From assembly GCA_001508335.1 (NCBI GenBank), contig LGFX01000004.1, forward strand, positions 190,275-254,274: DNA of 64,000 nucleotides, read 5' to 3'. Below the pieces are notes generated by a model. That model was not told the DNA's origin and searched no databases. It worked only from the letters and a program-made list of their open reading frames with translations. How positions within the stretch are numbered: the first letter of the stretch is position 1; the number at the start of each line of letters is the position of its first letter. Origin of the DNA: a candidate division TA06 bacterium 32_111. GTDB lineage: Bacteria; Hydrothermota; 32-111. Below, piece after piece: positions 9,930-18,515 of the stretch. The translations under genes were made by a program, and so were the position numbers.

Positions 9930-10885
9930 AAAGGTTCATATTTTTATTTATCAGTATTTTTTATATTTTTATTTTCTCAACCGATTTGTTATCAATATTT
10001 CCAACACCTATTGGGGAGGGAGGAAAGGGAGCTGTTTTGACTTTTAGTTCAACAAGGGTTCCACTCTTCTTCTACAATCCATCGAATTCTTCAAATATTT
10101 TTAAAGAGCAGAGAGAAAATTTTTCATTTTTCTACGAACATAAATTTTTGTTTTCCAATATTTCTAACTATAACAATTTTTCTATTCTCTTTCCTGAAAT
10201 AAAAAGGGTTAGTTTAGGGGTTCAGGTAATAAACCAAAACATTGATGACATTCCTATATATCCTGAATACTCTGATTCTATTTCTTTTATACCTGCAGGA
10301 TATTTTTCGGATAACTCTTTTGCAGGTATTTTTAACTTTTCCTATAGTTACTCTGGAAAAGATTTTTATGAGTTGAATTTTGGCGGAAACATAAAAACTA
10401 TATACCATAGGATTTATAAAAATGTTGGGGTAGGTTTTGGGGTTGATCTTGGAACAACTTTTAAACTCTGTTTTGATAATTTTAAAAATAGAGTCCCAGG
10501 TATCTTCGCTTTATCTTTCGTTTACAGGGATATCGCAAAAACAAGGGTTGTTTGGGATACAGATTCCAATACCGTTTCTTTGATAAACGATAGATTCTTT
10601 TCCGCTATTTCCTATGAAATAAATATCCAAAAGATAAGATCGAAAATATTCTCAGAATTTTCATTCGATATAGGAAGTAAAATAGTTTCCTCATCTATAA
10701 TCTATACATATTCTGATTTGATTGGTTTCAATTTAGGGTATAAACATATATTATTTGAAAGTTTTAATCCACAAAATATTGGTTTTGGAATATTTTTGAA
10801 TATTACGAAATTTTCAATATATTATTCTTTCACAATGTTTGATATAGGTAACTCTAACTCTTTAGGTATCTCATATTCATTCTGA
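9926..10885 (+). CDS. outer-membrane beta-barrel, PorV/PorQ-like
   Basis: 319 residues with a signal peptide (MKRFIFLFISIFYIFIFST). After it comes a Gly-rich segment (PTPIGEGGKGAVL) and a YNPSNSS motif, matching the G-x-G-G-A ... NPA opening of the PorV/PorQ (UPF0164) barrels. The rest alternates aromatic and polar residues in strands ending in an aromatic terminal residue (GISYSF), as outer-membrane barrels do. PorV is the shuttle protein bringing T9SS cargo to PorU. The ATGA overlap with the PorU-like gene supports joint function. Sequence identity to characterised PorV cannot be measured here; a generic OMPP1-type barrel is the alternative. Confidence 0.6.
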   Translation: MKRFIFLFISIFYIFIFSTDLLSIFPTPIGEGGKGAVLTFSSTRVPLFFYNPSNSSNIFKEQRENFSFFYEHKFLFSNISNYNNFSILFPEIKRVSLGVQVINQNIDDIPIYPEYSDSISFIPAGYFSDNSFAGIFNFSYSYSGKDFYELNFGGNIKTIYHRIYKNVGVGFGVDLGTTFKLCFDNFKNRVPGIFALSFVYRDIAKTRVVWDTDSNTVSLINDRFFSAISYEINIQKIRSKIFSEFSFDIGSKIVSSSIIYTYSDLIGFNLGYKHILFESFNPQNIGFGIFLNITKFSIYYSFTMFDIGNSNSLGISYSF

Positions 10886-11829
10886 TGGAAACGAAAGATT
10901 TATTAACTCTGTCTGAAAATAAAAATTTTTTTGTAATATCTGGAAACTACTATGAGGATATAAAAGTCATCCTACAGAAGTTGAAGGAAAAATATATTAC
11001 TCCCGGTGCTGAAGATTTTGATTACTTCGAGTTCTATATCCAGGATAGCGAGGAAGAAGATTTTTACAATAAGATTTTAACACCTCCCTTGATGTCGTCA
11101 AAAAAAATATTTGTTTTAAAGGATGGTCTTAAGATATCAAAAAAATTTGCAGAACAGATAAATGAGTTAACAAAGAATCTTGATAGGGATGTTCTTTTTT
11201 TGATACTATGTATAGATGAGGAGGAATTATCTCCATACGAGTTGAAAAGGAATTCAGAAAAGAAATTCAATGGGGCAACCCATCTATATTTTGAATCCGA
11301 TCCAAGATTTCAAAAGAGTATAAACTTAAAAAGAATAGTTAGATTTGCGAAAGAAAGGGAAATAGATATAGATGATATCATCGCTCAAAAACTTCTCGAT
11401 TTTACCGATGGCAACATATACTCTGTTTTTAATATCATAAATTCTGCCTACATGAATGGAGATATGATAACTTTAGATTATGTCGAAAATCTTCACGAGA
11501 AAGTTGAATTTTACGACTCTTATATTTTTGATTTTCTTAACAGTTTATCAGATAAAAAACTTAAAAATACTATACTCTCTTATAGAAAATGTCTTGAATG
11601 GAAACTTTTAACAAATGATGGGCTTGTTATGATGCTTTTAAAACAGTTCTCTGAAGCGAAAAAGAACGATAAAAGTAGATTTAAAAATTGGAATGAAAAA
11701 GTATTGAAACAAAGTTTTGAAATGGTGTATAATCTTTTAAGAGATCTTAGAAGGTTTAACCAAAGATATGGAACGATATTGGTAGAGGAAACACTTATAA
11801 AAATTATAAAGGGGGAAGAATGGATTTAA
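10885..11829 (+). CDS. holA: DNA polymerase III subunit delta
   Basis: 314 residues, close to the usual 330-345. It has the delta layout: an N-terminal AAA-like domain (FFVISGNYYEDI, then LTPPLMSSKKIFVLKDG, which corresponds to the conserved F-x-x-x-R-L/V region), a middle lid (IAQKLLDFTDGNIYSVFNIINS, the typical E-L-x-N-E-L region) and a C-terminal helical collar (LLTNDGLVMMLLKQFSEAKK). HolA is the clamp-loader wrench that opens the beta clamp during replication. Its start shares bases with the stop of the barrel gene (TGATG). The housekeeping gene sits between the secretion and coiled-coil genes with no sign of a separate promoter. Confidence 0.85.
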   Translation: METKDLLTLSENKNFFVISGNYYEDIKVILQKLKEKYITPGAEDFDYFEFYIQDSEEEDFYNKILTPPLMSSKKIFVLKDGLKISKKFAEQINELTKNLDRDVLFLILCIDEEELSPYELKRNSEKKFNGATHLYFESDPRFQKSINLKRIVRFAKEREIDIDDIIAQKLLDFTDGNIYSVFNIINSAYMNGDMITLDYVENLHEKVEFYDSYIFDFLNSLSDKKLKNTILSYRKCLEWKLLTNDGLVMMLLKQFSEAKKNDKSRFKNWNEKVLKQSFEMVYNLLRDLRRFNQRYGTILVEETLIKIIKGEEWI

Positions 11830-12686
11830 AAAGTTTAATGGCTGAAAAGGAAGAGATTCAAAGTAGAATGAAAAAACTTGAGGAGATGAAAGGTCAGATA
11901 AAAATAGTTATATATGAAAAGATAAAAAAAGAGTATGAAGAAAAATTGAAAAATATATTTGAACAAATAAAAAAAGATTCAGATTTTATCAAGAGCGAAA
12001 TAGAGAATATAAAGAAAAACAAAGAAAAATTAAAACAGGAAATGGATAATTTGGATTTGGAAATTGAAGAGTTGAAAGTTAGGAGTATGTTAGGGGAAAT
12101 CGTTAGCAACGATTTTGAAGACAAAAAAAATGAACTTGAAAGAAAGAAAAATGAATTATCAGAAGAGTTAAAAAAACTTCAGGAAAAGGAACTTGAGTTT
12201 TCCGAAATTTTACCTGAAGTGCCTGAAGAGAATAATACTTCCCAACCCTCAACAGATGAATTTAAAGAAAAAATAATATACGAAGATAATCTCGTTTATC
12301 CTGAAAGTAAAGGTGATGAGTCCTTTCCTCCAGTTTTGGAAACATCTACTGAAGATGTTAGTCCTGAAGAACTCGATAAGAATATTTCTGAAGGGATCGA
12401 ATCTGCTATAGATAATATAATTTCACCAGACATAATAAAAGAGGAAAATTTTGATCTTGGCAAAGATCTTCCCAAAGAGGAAAAGATGGTGAAAGATAAT
12501 CCTCTCGAAATGAACAACAAAAACAAACCGGAAAAAGAGAATGATATTGTTTTCGAAAAAGATTTCGATGCAAACATTGAAGAGGAAAAAGTTGAAACTA
12601 TAGAAGGGCTTGTTTGTCCCAAATGTGGACATGTTAACAGATCGGATCTATTCAACTGTGAAAAATGTGGGGCTGAACTTCTCTAA
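11820..12686 (+). CDS. coiled-coil protein with C-terminal zinc ribbon
   Basis: 288 residues. Residues ~1-135 are a long, strongly charged coiled coil (Lys/Glu heptads). Residues ~135-260 are acidic and low complexity. The last ~25 residues form a double CxxCG zinc ribbon (VCPKCGHVNRSDLFNCEKCG). No signal peptide or membrane segment. GGGGGAA stands just before the ATG, which overlaps holA by ten bases. Family unknown; coiled coil plus zinc ribbon is seen in proteins that bind nucleic acid or protein partners, but no function can be read. Confidence 0.7.
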   Translation: MDLKSLMAEKEEIQSRMKKLEEMKGQIKIVIYEKIKKEYEEKLKNIFEQIKKDSDFIKSEIENIKKNKEKLKQEMDNLDLEIEELKVRSMLGEIVSNDFEDKKNELERKKNELSEELKKLQEKELEFSEILPEVPEENNTSQPSTDEFKEKIIYEDNLVYPESKGDESFPPVLETSTEDVSPEELDKNISEGIESAIDNIISPDIIKEENFDLGKDLPKEEKMVKDNPLEMNNKNKPEKENDIVFEKDFDANIEEEKVETIEGLVCPKCGHVNRSDLFNCEKCGAELL

Positions 12687-14032
12687 TGGTTCTTAAAACT
12701 ATCACTTTTTACACATTTTCAAACTATATAAACATTTTCCTTTCATTTGTTCAAGGTTTTTTTCTCGTCAAAATCCTGAGCCTTTCTCAAATGGGAGAAT
12801 TCAGTCAATTCAAAATTATTTTGAATTATCTTTTGCTCTTCAATTTGGGTTTAACGAACTCATTTTTTATTCTGCTTCCAAAATCTTCACCTGATGAGAG
12901 AAAAATTTTTAAAAATCAGATTTTTACAATAAATACAATTATTTTTATAATAGTTTCTTTTCTCTTTTTATCATTTTTTCTGATTTACAAAAAAGAAATT
13001 TTCCTTTTCATTTTTTTGGTTCTTTTATTTTACTCCTCAAAAGAAATTCCTTCATACTATTTGAGATCGGTCGGTGATTTTTCAAAATATTCTGTTAACC
13101 TTATCCTCTCCCAAACAGTACTTTTACTTTCAACCATATTTTTAGCATCCCTTTTTGGTTTAAAGGGAGCATATTTTAGTTATCTTTTTTATTCCATTTT
13201 TTCCTTTTTTTTTGGAATATTCCTTATAAAGGGAATAAGATTTTCCAATTTTAATATTGAAAATTTTACATTTTTTATTAAAAAAGGATTCAACATTTAT
13301 TTTGTTGGATTTCTGAATCAGATTATTTCCAATTTCGAGAGATTGTTTTTGAGTTTTATACTTATGAAGGAAACTTTTGCTATATATTCAACCGCTGTCT
13401 TTTTCCTTTCATTCGTTCAGATGTTACCAGTTTCTATAATTCAATTCTTTTTGCCTGATTTTGTAAAAAATATAGAAGTGTACTCGCAAAAAAAAATAAA
13501 TATTTTTTTTATTGTGATCTCTACCATAACCTTTTTTTTGATAATCTTATCTTACCTCTTCTTAAAAATCATAACAGGGAGCATTTTACAGAATTACATC
13601 GGATCGGTTAAAATCTTTTTAATACTTTCCATCACAATCTTTTACGATATATTCTTTTACCTAATGTTCAACAAACTTTTATCTTTGGAAAAACTGAAAT
13701 ATTACAACTACATTCAAATCGCTGGCTCTTTCATAGTTTTTTTAGGTGTTTTACTTTTCTATTTAATTAAGAGAGATGTCGACATCGTTGAATTCTCTTA
13801 TTACTTTTTAATTTTAAAAACTTTATACTTTTTTATCTGGGTTATGTTTTTAAAAGTTTTTTTAAATATGAGTTTGAACTTTTTATCTTTTATCATGATT
13901 TTTCTTTACACTTTTATCATCATCATTTTTGAAAAGATTAATCTGTACTTATCTTTTGGTTTAATTTTATTTTTTTCAGCCATTTTGATTTTCTCAGTTA
14001 AAAAGTTAACCTTACTGATGAAAGAGGAGTAA
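12686..14032 (+). CDS. polysaccharide flippase (MOP/Wzx-type)
   Basis: 448 residues, about 12-14 hydrophobic helices throughout, with the Wzx/RfbX-type opening: a first helix pair (NIFLSFVQGFFLVKIL) followed by LSQMGEFSQFKIILNYLLLFNLGL and then LP near residue 70. Such proteins move undecaprenyl-linked oligosaccharide across the inner membrane. It starts within the stop of the previous gene (TAATG) and is followed after two bases by a GT2 glycosyltransferase, a polymerase and other transferases, which fits O-antigen or capsule-like glycan export. The substrate is not readable from sequence. Confidence 0.8.
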   Translation: MVLKTITFYTFSNYINIFLSFVQGFFLVKILSLSQMGEFSQFKIILNYLLLFNLGLTNSFFILLPKSSPDERKIFKNQIFTINTIIFIIVSFLFLSFFLIYKKEIFLFIFLVLLFYSSKEIPSYYLRSVGDFSKYSVNLILSQTVLLLSTIFLASLFGLKGAYFSYLFYSIFSFFFGIFLIKGIRFSNFNIENFTFFIKKGFNIYFVGFLNQIISNFERLFLSFILMKETFAIYSTAVFFLSFVQMLPVSIIQFFLPDFVKNIEVYSQKKINIFFIVISTITFFLIILSYLFLKIITGSILQNYIGSVKIFLILSITIFYDIFFYLMFNKLLSLEKLKYYNYIQIAGSFIVFLGVLLFYLIKRDVDIVEFSYYFLILKTLYFFIWVMFLKVFLNMSLNFLSFIMIFLYTFIIIIFEKINLYLSFGLILFFSAILIFSVKKLTLLMKEE

Positions 14033-14034
14033 GT

Positions 14035-14874
14035 TTGGAACTTATCGTTGTTCTTTTTGAAAAAAAAAATGTTAAACGCTTTTTTGAAAAAAATTTTAAA
14101 GTTTTAAGAGATGCGAAGGTTAAACTCTATCTTTTAGATAACGGAGATAACAAAGATGTTATCCCGGAAGGGTTGGAAAAGGTTTACATTAAAAATGAAA
14201 ATAATTATGGATATGGTAAATCTATAAATATTGCAGAGAATCTGGTAAAGGAGGATTATTTTCTTGTTTCAAACGATGATGTTATATTTGAAAAGGATTT
14301 TTTTAGAAAAATAGAAAAAAAGATGGAAGTTTACAGAAAGGAAAACTATGCAATCATTGGCTTCAACATATTTTCGAATAATAGTTTCAGAAAAGGCATA
14401 CAGAAAACTTTTTACAATCCCTTCGTTATACTTTACCATTTCTCATTTCTTCCATTTATGTTCTCTATATTTGATAGAAAATGTAGGGGGTATTTAGGTG
14501 TCTGGGAAGGAATGCATTTTTACAAAAGTTCTAAGGAGGTTTTTGGAGTAAATGGATCTTTAATGCTTGTAAATAAAAATACCTTTGAAAGGATAGGAAA
14601 ATTTGATACCGAGTTTTTCCTAACTTACGAGGAGACCGATCTCTTTATAAGGATTAAAAAGAAAGGTTATAAAATATTCTACGATAAAGAATTAAAGGCT
14701 TTTCATGAACATAATATTTCTGCTTCAAATGATTCTTCAAAATATTCCTATCGTTCGATGGATCACTTTTTGAACAAACATTATGGAAAAACCATAGCAA
14801 AATGTTTAAAAGTTTATATAACAATATTTTTATTTTTAAAAAAGATGATAAAATTAAAATATGAAAAAGGTTAA
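14035..14874 (+). CDS. glycosyltransferase family 2
   Basis: 279 residues, starting with TTG at 14035 (GAGGAG lies just upstream). GT-A features: the nucleotide-binding opening (LIVVLFEKKN ... LYLLDNGDN), a NNYGYGKSIN segment like the NxGxGxxxN motif of rhamnosyl-type GT2 enzymes, the DxD-like VSNDDVIFEKD near residue 83, and GSLMLVNKNTFERIGKFDTEFFLTYEETDLFIRI... with the conserved E-x-D-L. It adds a sugar at the cytoplasmic face. Rhamnosyltransferase-like by motif pattern, but the donor is uncertain. Confidence 0.85.
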   Translation: MELIVVLFEKKNVKRFFEKNFKVLRDAKVKLYLLDNGDNKDVIPEGLEKVYIKNENNYGYGKSINIAENLVKEDYFLVSNDDVIFEKDFFRKIEKKMEVYRKENYAIIGFNIFSNNSFRKGIQKTFYNPFVILYHFSFLPFMFSIFDRKCRGYLGVWEGMHFYKSSKEVFGVNGSLMLVNKNTFERIGKFDTEFFLTYEETDLFIRIKKKGYKIFYDKELKAFHEHNISASNDSSKYSYRSMDHFLNKHYGKTIAKCLKVYITIFLFLKKMIKLKYEKG

Positions 14875-16168
14875 CCTTTCAACACTTATAAAAATTGCAA
14901 CATCTTCTCTTTCCATACTCTTTTTTGTTTTTATTTCTATTAGGGAAAAGAATATTTCTTTTATTATACCTTTAACTGTAACATTTTTACTTATTTTTAT
15001 GAAAGAAAAATTTAAAGATAATATATTTTTTTTGATATTTCTATTTTTTTATGGTTTTTTTTCAAGGATATTTTTTTATCTTACATCAGGTTATCCATAT
15101 AACCTTTTTTTTATTGTTCCATTTATTTATGTATTATATTTTTTTAAAGAGGTATACCTTTCTTTAAAAGAACTACCTAAGGATTTAAAAAGTTTTTATT
15201 TGATTCACACTTTAGTAATCTTTTATATGATTCTTTTACCTTTCAAATTAAATTTATTAGATTCTTTTGTTCTCTTAAACTACTATTTTTTACCTCTTTT
15301 TTTACTTTTGAATTTTAAAAATTTTAATAATAGAATAGATAAAATATTAACAGTTCTGTTTCCTATAATCGTAATCTTCGCTTTATTACAATATTTTGGT
15401 ATTTATTTTTTCTTTGATTCTTTCTATATTAAAAATGTTTCTTTTTATAATTATACATCTTTAAAACTTGGTGGCTACAATAGACCATTTTCAACTTTCT
15501 CATCGGTTGAGGAGTTTTCATTTTTTCTCGTTCTAACCTTTTTAATGTTTTTAGTTAAGAAAACTAAAACATCTATCCTTTATTCTATAATATCGTTTAT
15601 TCTTATACTTATTTTTTCTTTCAGAACATCTTTAGCGGTTTCAATTTTAGTTTTTTTCCTATTCCTTTTATATAAGAAGAAGCATAAAATCTCTATCCTA
15701 CTTTTTTTACTATTTTTAATATTTGTAATCTTCTCAACTCTTTTTATCAAGATAGATACAACAATCTATAAAAGTGATAGCAGATTCATAACAATTCTAA
15801 AACATAACATTGAACCTTTCACAAAAAATTTTGAAACATATTCTCTTAAAAATAGAATATTTAAAATAAAAAATGATCTTAAAAAATTAAAAGAAAAACC
15901 TTTTGGTCAAGGCTTGTATCTTTCGAGTAAGGTTCTTGATAAAAATCTTGATAAGAATAAGTATGAAACTACCTTTTTCAATCTTTTATTCTCTGGTGGA
16001 ATAGTATTTTTAATGTATTTTCTTCTATCGACTTTTATACTCTTTAAAAGAAAGAATCTTTTTGCAATGCTTTATATTCTACTGTTTATGTTTTCAAATC
16101 TGTATAATTTTCATTTGGTATTACCTCTTCTGATAAAAATAATAATAGAGAATTATTATGGATATTAA
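14861..16168 (+). CDS. O-antigen polymerase/ligase-like membrane protein
   Basis: 435 residues with about 11-12 transmembrane helices. A periplasmic loop in the middle (about residues 205-215, NRPFSTFSSVEEFS) matches the Wzy_C/WaaL style G-R-x-x-x-x-F motif, and a second large loop runs around residues 300-365. Wzy-type proteins polymerise lipid-linked repeat units; WaaL-type ligate them. The two classes cannot be separated on sequence alone. Starts 14 bases inside the end of the GT2 gene. Confidence 0.7.
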   Translation: MKKVNLSTLIKIATSSLSILFFVFISIREKNISFIIPLTVTFLLIFMKEKFKDNIFFLIFLFFYGFFSRIFFYLTSGYPYNLFFIVPFIYVLYFFKEVYLSLKELPKDLKSFYLIHTLVIFYMILLPFKLNLLDSFVLLNYYFLPLFLLLNFKNFNNRIDKILTVLFPIIVIFALLQYFGIYFFFDSFYIKNVSFYNYTSLKLGGYNRPFSTFSSVEEFSFFLVLTFLMFLVKKTKTSILYSIISFILILIFSFRTSLAVSILVFFLFLLYKKKHKISILLFLLFLIFVIFSTLFIKIDTTIYKSDSRFITILKHNIEPFTKNFETYSLKNRIFKIKNDLKKLKEKPFGQGLYLSSKVLDKNLDKNKYETTFFNLLFSGGIVFLMYFLLSTFILFKRKNLFAMLYILLFMFSNLYNFHLVLPLLIKIIIENYYGY

Positions 16169-17447
16169 CAAAATAAAGGAATCACAGATAAAAAATTACA
16201 AGTTTACCCTGAATAAAGTGGACAGTTTTTTAAAACTGAACCCACAGTTTAAAAATTTGTGGTACTCCTTCTTATGGGTAACTTATGATAGTTTTTCTAA
16301 AAGGTTCAAATACAGGAAGAAAAAGAAAAATTTTCTTTCTATAAATTTGAAACTTAAAAATCCTCCCCAAAAATTCTTTCTAACTTTTGGTAATATTCCA
16401 TCTGGGATAGTTGATCATCTAACGGAAAAAAATATAGAAAACGTTTCCGTTAAATTAACCGATAAGCCTTGTGGTTTTTTTAATGGAAAAAATTTTATAT
16501 ATTCCAGGGTTGGTAGAATGCCTTTTTATTTGGATGCTAAAAGAATAACTTTTAAAGATGAGATTGAAAAAATTTACCGGGAGATTATATTCGATAACTA
16601 TCCTGATCTAGTAAGGTTTGAATTTTTAATTGAAAAATTATTTTCAAAAAACTTACCATCCTTCATTTTGGTTGATGAGGATAGGACAAAGTTTAAAAGA
16701 GTTCTGATAGAGTATTTTAGAAAAAAAAGAGTAAAATCTTTTGTCTTTCAGCATGGAATAACTCCATTCGATGAAACTATTCCTTTACCAATGATGAAAG
16801 AATCTTTTACTCCTCTTAACGCTGACTTTTTTATCTGCTGGGGGGAGCATTCTTACTCATATCTAAAAAATTTCATACCAGAGGATAGGCTAATAATAGG
16901 CGGTAATCCTAATTACGAAATTGAAAAAAATGATGGAGTTAATGATATCGATATCCTTATCATAGATCAGCAGTTTATAGGCTTTGAGGAAGAGTTCGAA
17001 TATGTTTATAAAAGAGTATTCGATATTCTTAAAAATTTAAATGTTAATTATATGGTGTATTTAAGAAACGAACACAATTATTCATTTCTTAAGAGGATCT
17101 TCTCCAAAAAAAAGTTGATAAAATGGGAAAAGGGTAAAATAAAGAAAGTAATTGCAAACTCCAAAATTATAACCGGATTCTATTCAACAGCTCTTCTTGA
17201 AGCAATTCTTTTATGCAAACCTGTTATCATGATAGATTTTTTGAAAAGGGGAGATTTCTTAGGTTTGACCAGAAGTGGAATGGTTGATATTGTTACAGAT
17301 GAGAGTGAGTTTGAAATGTCCTATAAAGTTTTAAAAGATAAGACTTTTAACATGGAAGAGGTTAAGCACAGATTAAAATTTTTTATAAAATATTTTGGAA
17401 AAGATTCTTCTAATATTATAGTGGATAAAATAAGGGAAAAATTATGA
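16158..17447 (+). CDS. GT-B-like surface-carbohydrate protein
   Basis: 429 residues, no signal peptide. The motif FVFQHGITPFDE near residue 195 and FICWGEHSYSYLKNF followed by IIGGNPNYE resemble the FQHG and G-x-P-x-x-D motifs of CDP-glycerol glycerophosphotransferase and UDP-GlcNAc-2-epimerase-like GT-B proteins used in capsule and surface-glycan synthesis. A later TGFYSTALLEAILLCKPVIMI is the typical donor-side S-T-x-x-x-E-A element. Embedded in the polysaccharide genes by overlaps on both sides. The transferred group is unknown. Confidence 0.6.
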   Translation: MDINKIKESQIKNYKFTLNKVDSFLKLNPQFKNLWYSFLWVTYDSFSKRFKYRKKKKNFLSINLKLKNPPQKFFLTFGNIPSGIVDHLTEKNIENVSVKLTDKPCGFFNGKNFIYSRVGRMPFYLDAKRITFKDEIEKIYREIIFDNYPDLVRFEFLIEKLFSKNLPSFILVDEDRTKFKRVLIEYFRKKRVKSFVFQHGITPFDETIPLPMMKESFTPLNADFFICWGEHSYSYLKNFIPEDRLIIGGNPNYEIEKNDGVNDIDILIIDQQFIGFEEEFEYVYKRVFDILKNLNVNYMVYLRNEHNYSFLKRIFSKKKLIKWEKGKIKKVIANSKIITGFYSTALLEAILLCKPVIMIDFLKRGDFLGLTRSGMVDIVTDESEFEMSYKVLKDKTFNMEEVKHRLKFFIKYFGKDSSNIIVDKIREKL

Positions 17448-18487
17448 AAAAGGTTACTTTTGTTGACCTATCTCCCTATAAAGGTGGTGCTGAAATTTCT
17501 ATAGAGAAACTCGCTAACACTTTAAATGAAAGTTTTATAATAGATTTTCTCGTTTCCGACAAGAAAATTTGGGATTTGAATAAAGATATAAATGTAGTGA
17601 GTTTATCCTTCAATAAAAAATCGCTTTTACTTACAAAGAGTTTAGTTAATATTTTTTTGTTTTTAGCAGAGATTATAAAAAATTTAAAAAATGTTAGAGT
17701 TGATTCCCAAATTTTGATTTCAAACACTTTCAAATCACATGTGTTCGTTTTATTTTTAAAAATATTTAAAAAAGATTTTAAATGGATAATTATTGAAAGG
17801 GATATGTATGAAAATCTTTTCGTAAAAGTTTTAAAAAGATTTCTCTATAAGTTTTCTGATGATGTAATCTTCAATTCAAATTTTTTAAGGAAAAAGTATG
17901 GAATGAGAAGATCGAAAGTTTTGTACAACATAGTTGATAGAGGAAGTGAGTGCAAAAAAGATTTTAAAACATTTCTTTATTATGGTGTCCCCACATATGA
18001 AAAGGGATATGACAGGGTTTTTGAAGTTTTTGAAAAAATAAATTCTCTTTTTAAAGATACAAAACTTATAATCGTTAAAAAAGGGGATAGTTTTTTTGGA
18101 AAGGAGTGCAAAGAGAGAATTCTTTCTTTCGATCTTTGTTTTAAAAGTTATGATGAAATAGACACCGTGCTGCAGGAGAGTTCATTCTTATTATTTTTTA
18201 ATAGGAAGACAGAAACTTTTTCGAGGGTGGTAGCTGAAAGTATGTCCTATGGAGTTATACCTATAATTTTAAAGGGTAACGGAATGGATGATTATGTTTT
18301 TAATGGATACTCAGGTTTGGTTATAGAAAGTTATGATAGAGATATTATTTTACATAGGTTTGTAGAATTTAAAAAAAATTTTAATCTTGAAAGAATATCT
18401 TCAAACTGTAAAAAGGTTGTGGAGAAAAATTTTTCATCTGAAAAAATAAAAAAGGATTTTTTGGATATTTTAGGTGGGAAGATTTAA
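17444..18487 (+). CDS. glycosyltransferase family 4
   Basis: 347 residues. Begins MKKVTFVDLSPYKGGAEISI with the GGAE acceptor motif, has a linker near residue 175 (YYGVPTYEKGYDRVFEVF), and ends with the E-x7-E-type donor motif (TFSRVVAESMSYGVIPIIL). It closes the polysaccharide set. The stop lies in the loop of a 9-bp-stem hairpin that separates this gene from the converging ftsZ. Confidence 0.85.
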   Translation: MKKVTFVDLSPYKGGAEISIEKLANTLNESFIIDFLVSDKKIWDLNKDINVVSLSFNKKSLLLTKSLVNIFLFLAEIIKNLKNVRVDSQILISNTFKSHVFVLFLKIFKKDFKWIIIERDMYENLFVKVLKRFLYKFSDDVIFNSNFLRKKYGMRRSKVLYNIVDRGSECKKDFKTFLYYGVPTYEKGYDRVFEVFEKINSLFKDTKLIIVKKGDSFFGKECKERILSFDLCFKSYDEIDTVLQESSFLLFFNRKTETFSRVVAESMSYGVIPIILKGNGMDDYVFNGYSGLVIESYDRDIILHRFVEFKKNFNLERISSNCKKVVEKNFSSEKIKKDFLDILGGKI

Positions 18488-18497
18488 ACTTCCCACC
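18473..18497. terminator. perfect hairpin between converging operons
   Basis: GGTGGGAAG (18473-18481), loop ATTTAAA, CTTCCCACC (18489-18497). The stem is nine base pairs and GC-rich in an AT-rich region, and it spans the end of the glycosyltransferase block and faces the 3' end of ftsZ. Neither side has a long T run, so intrinsic termination is less certain than the hairpin itself. The downstream GTGGGGGAG could pair alternatively with CTTCCCAC. Confidence 0.6.
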
Positions 18498-18515
18498 GTG
18501 GGGGAGGTGAAATTA

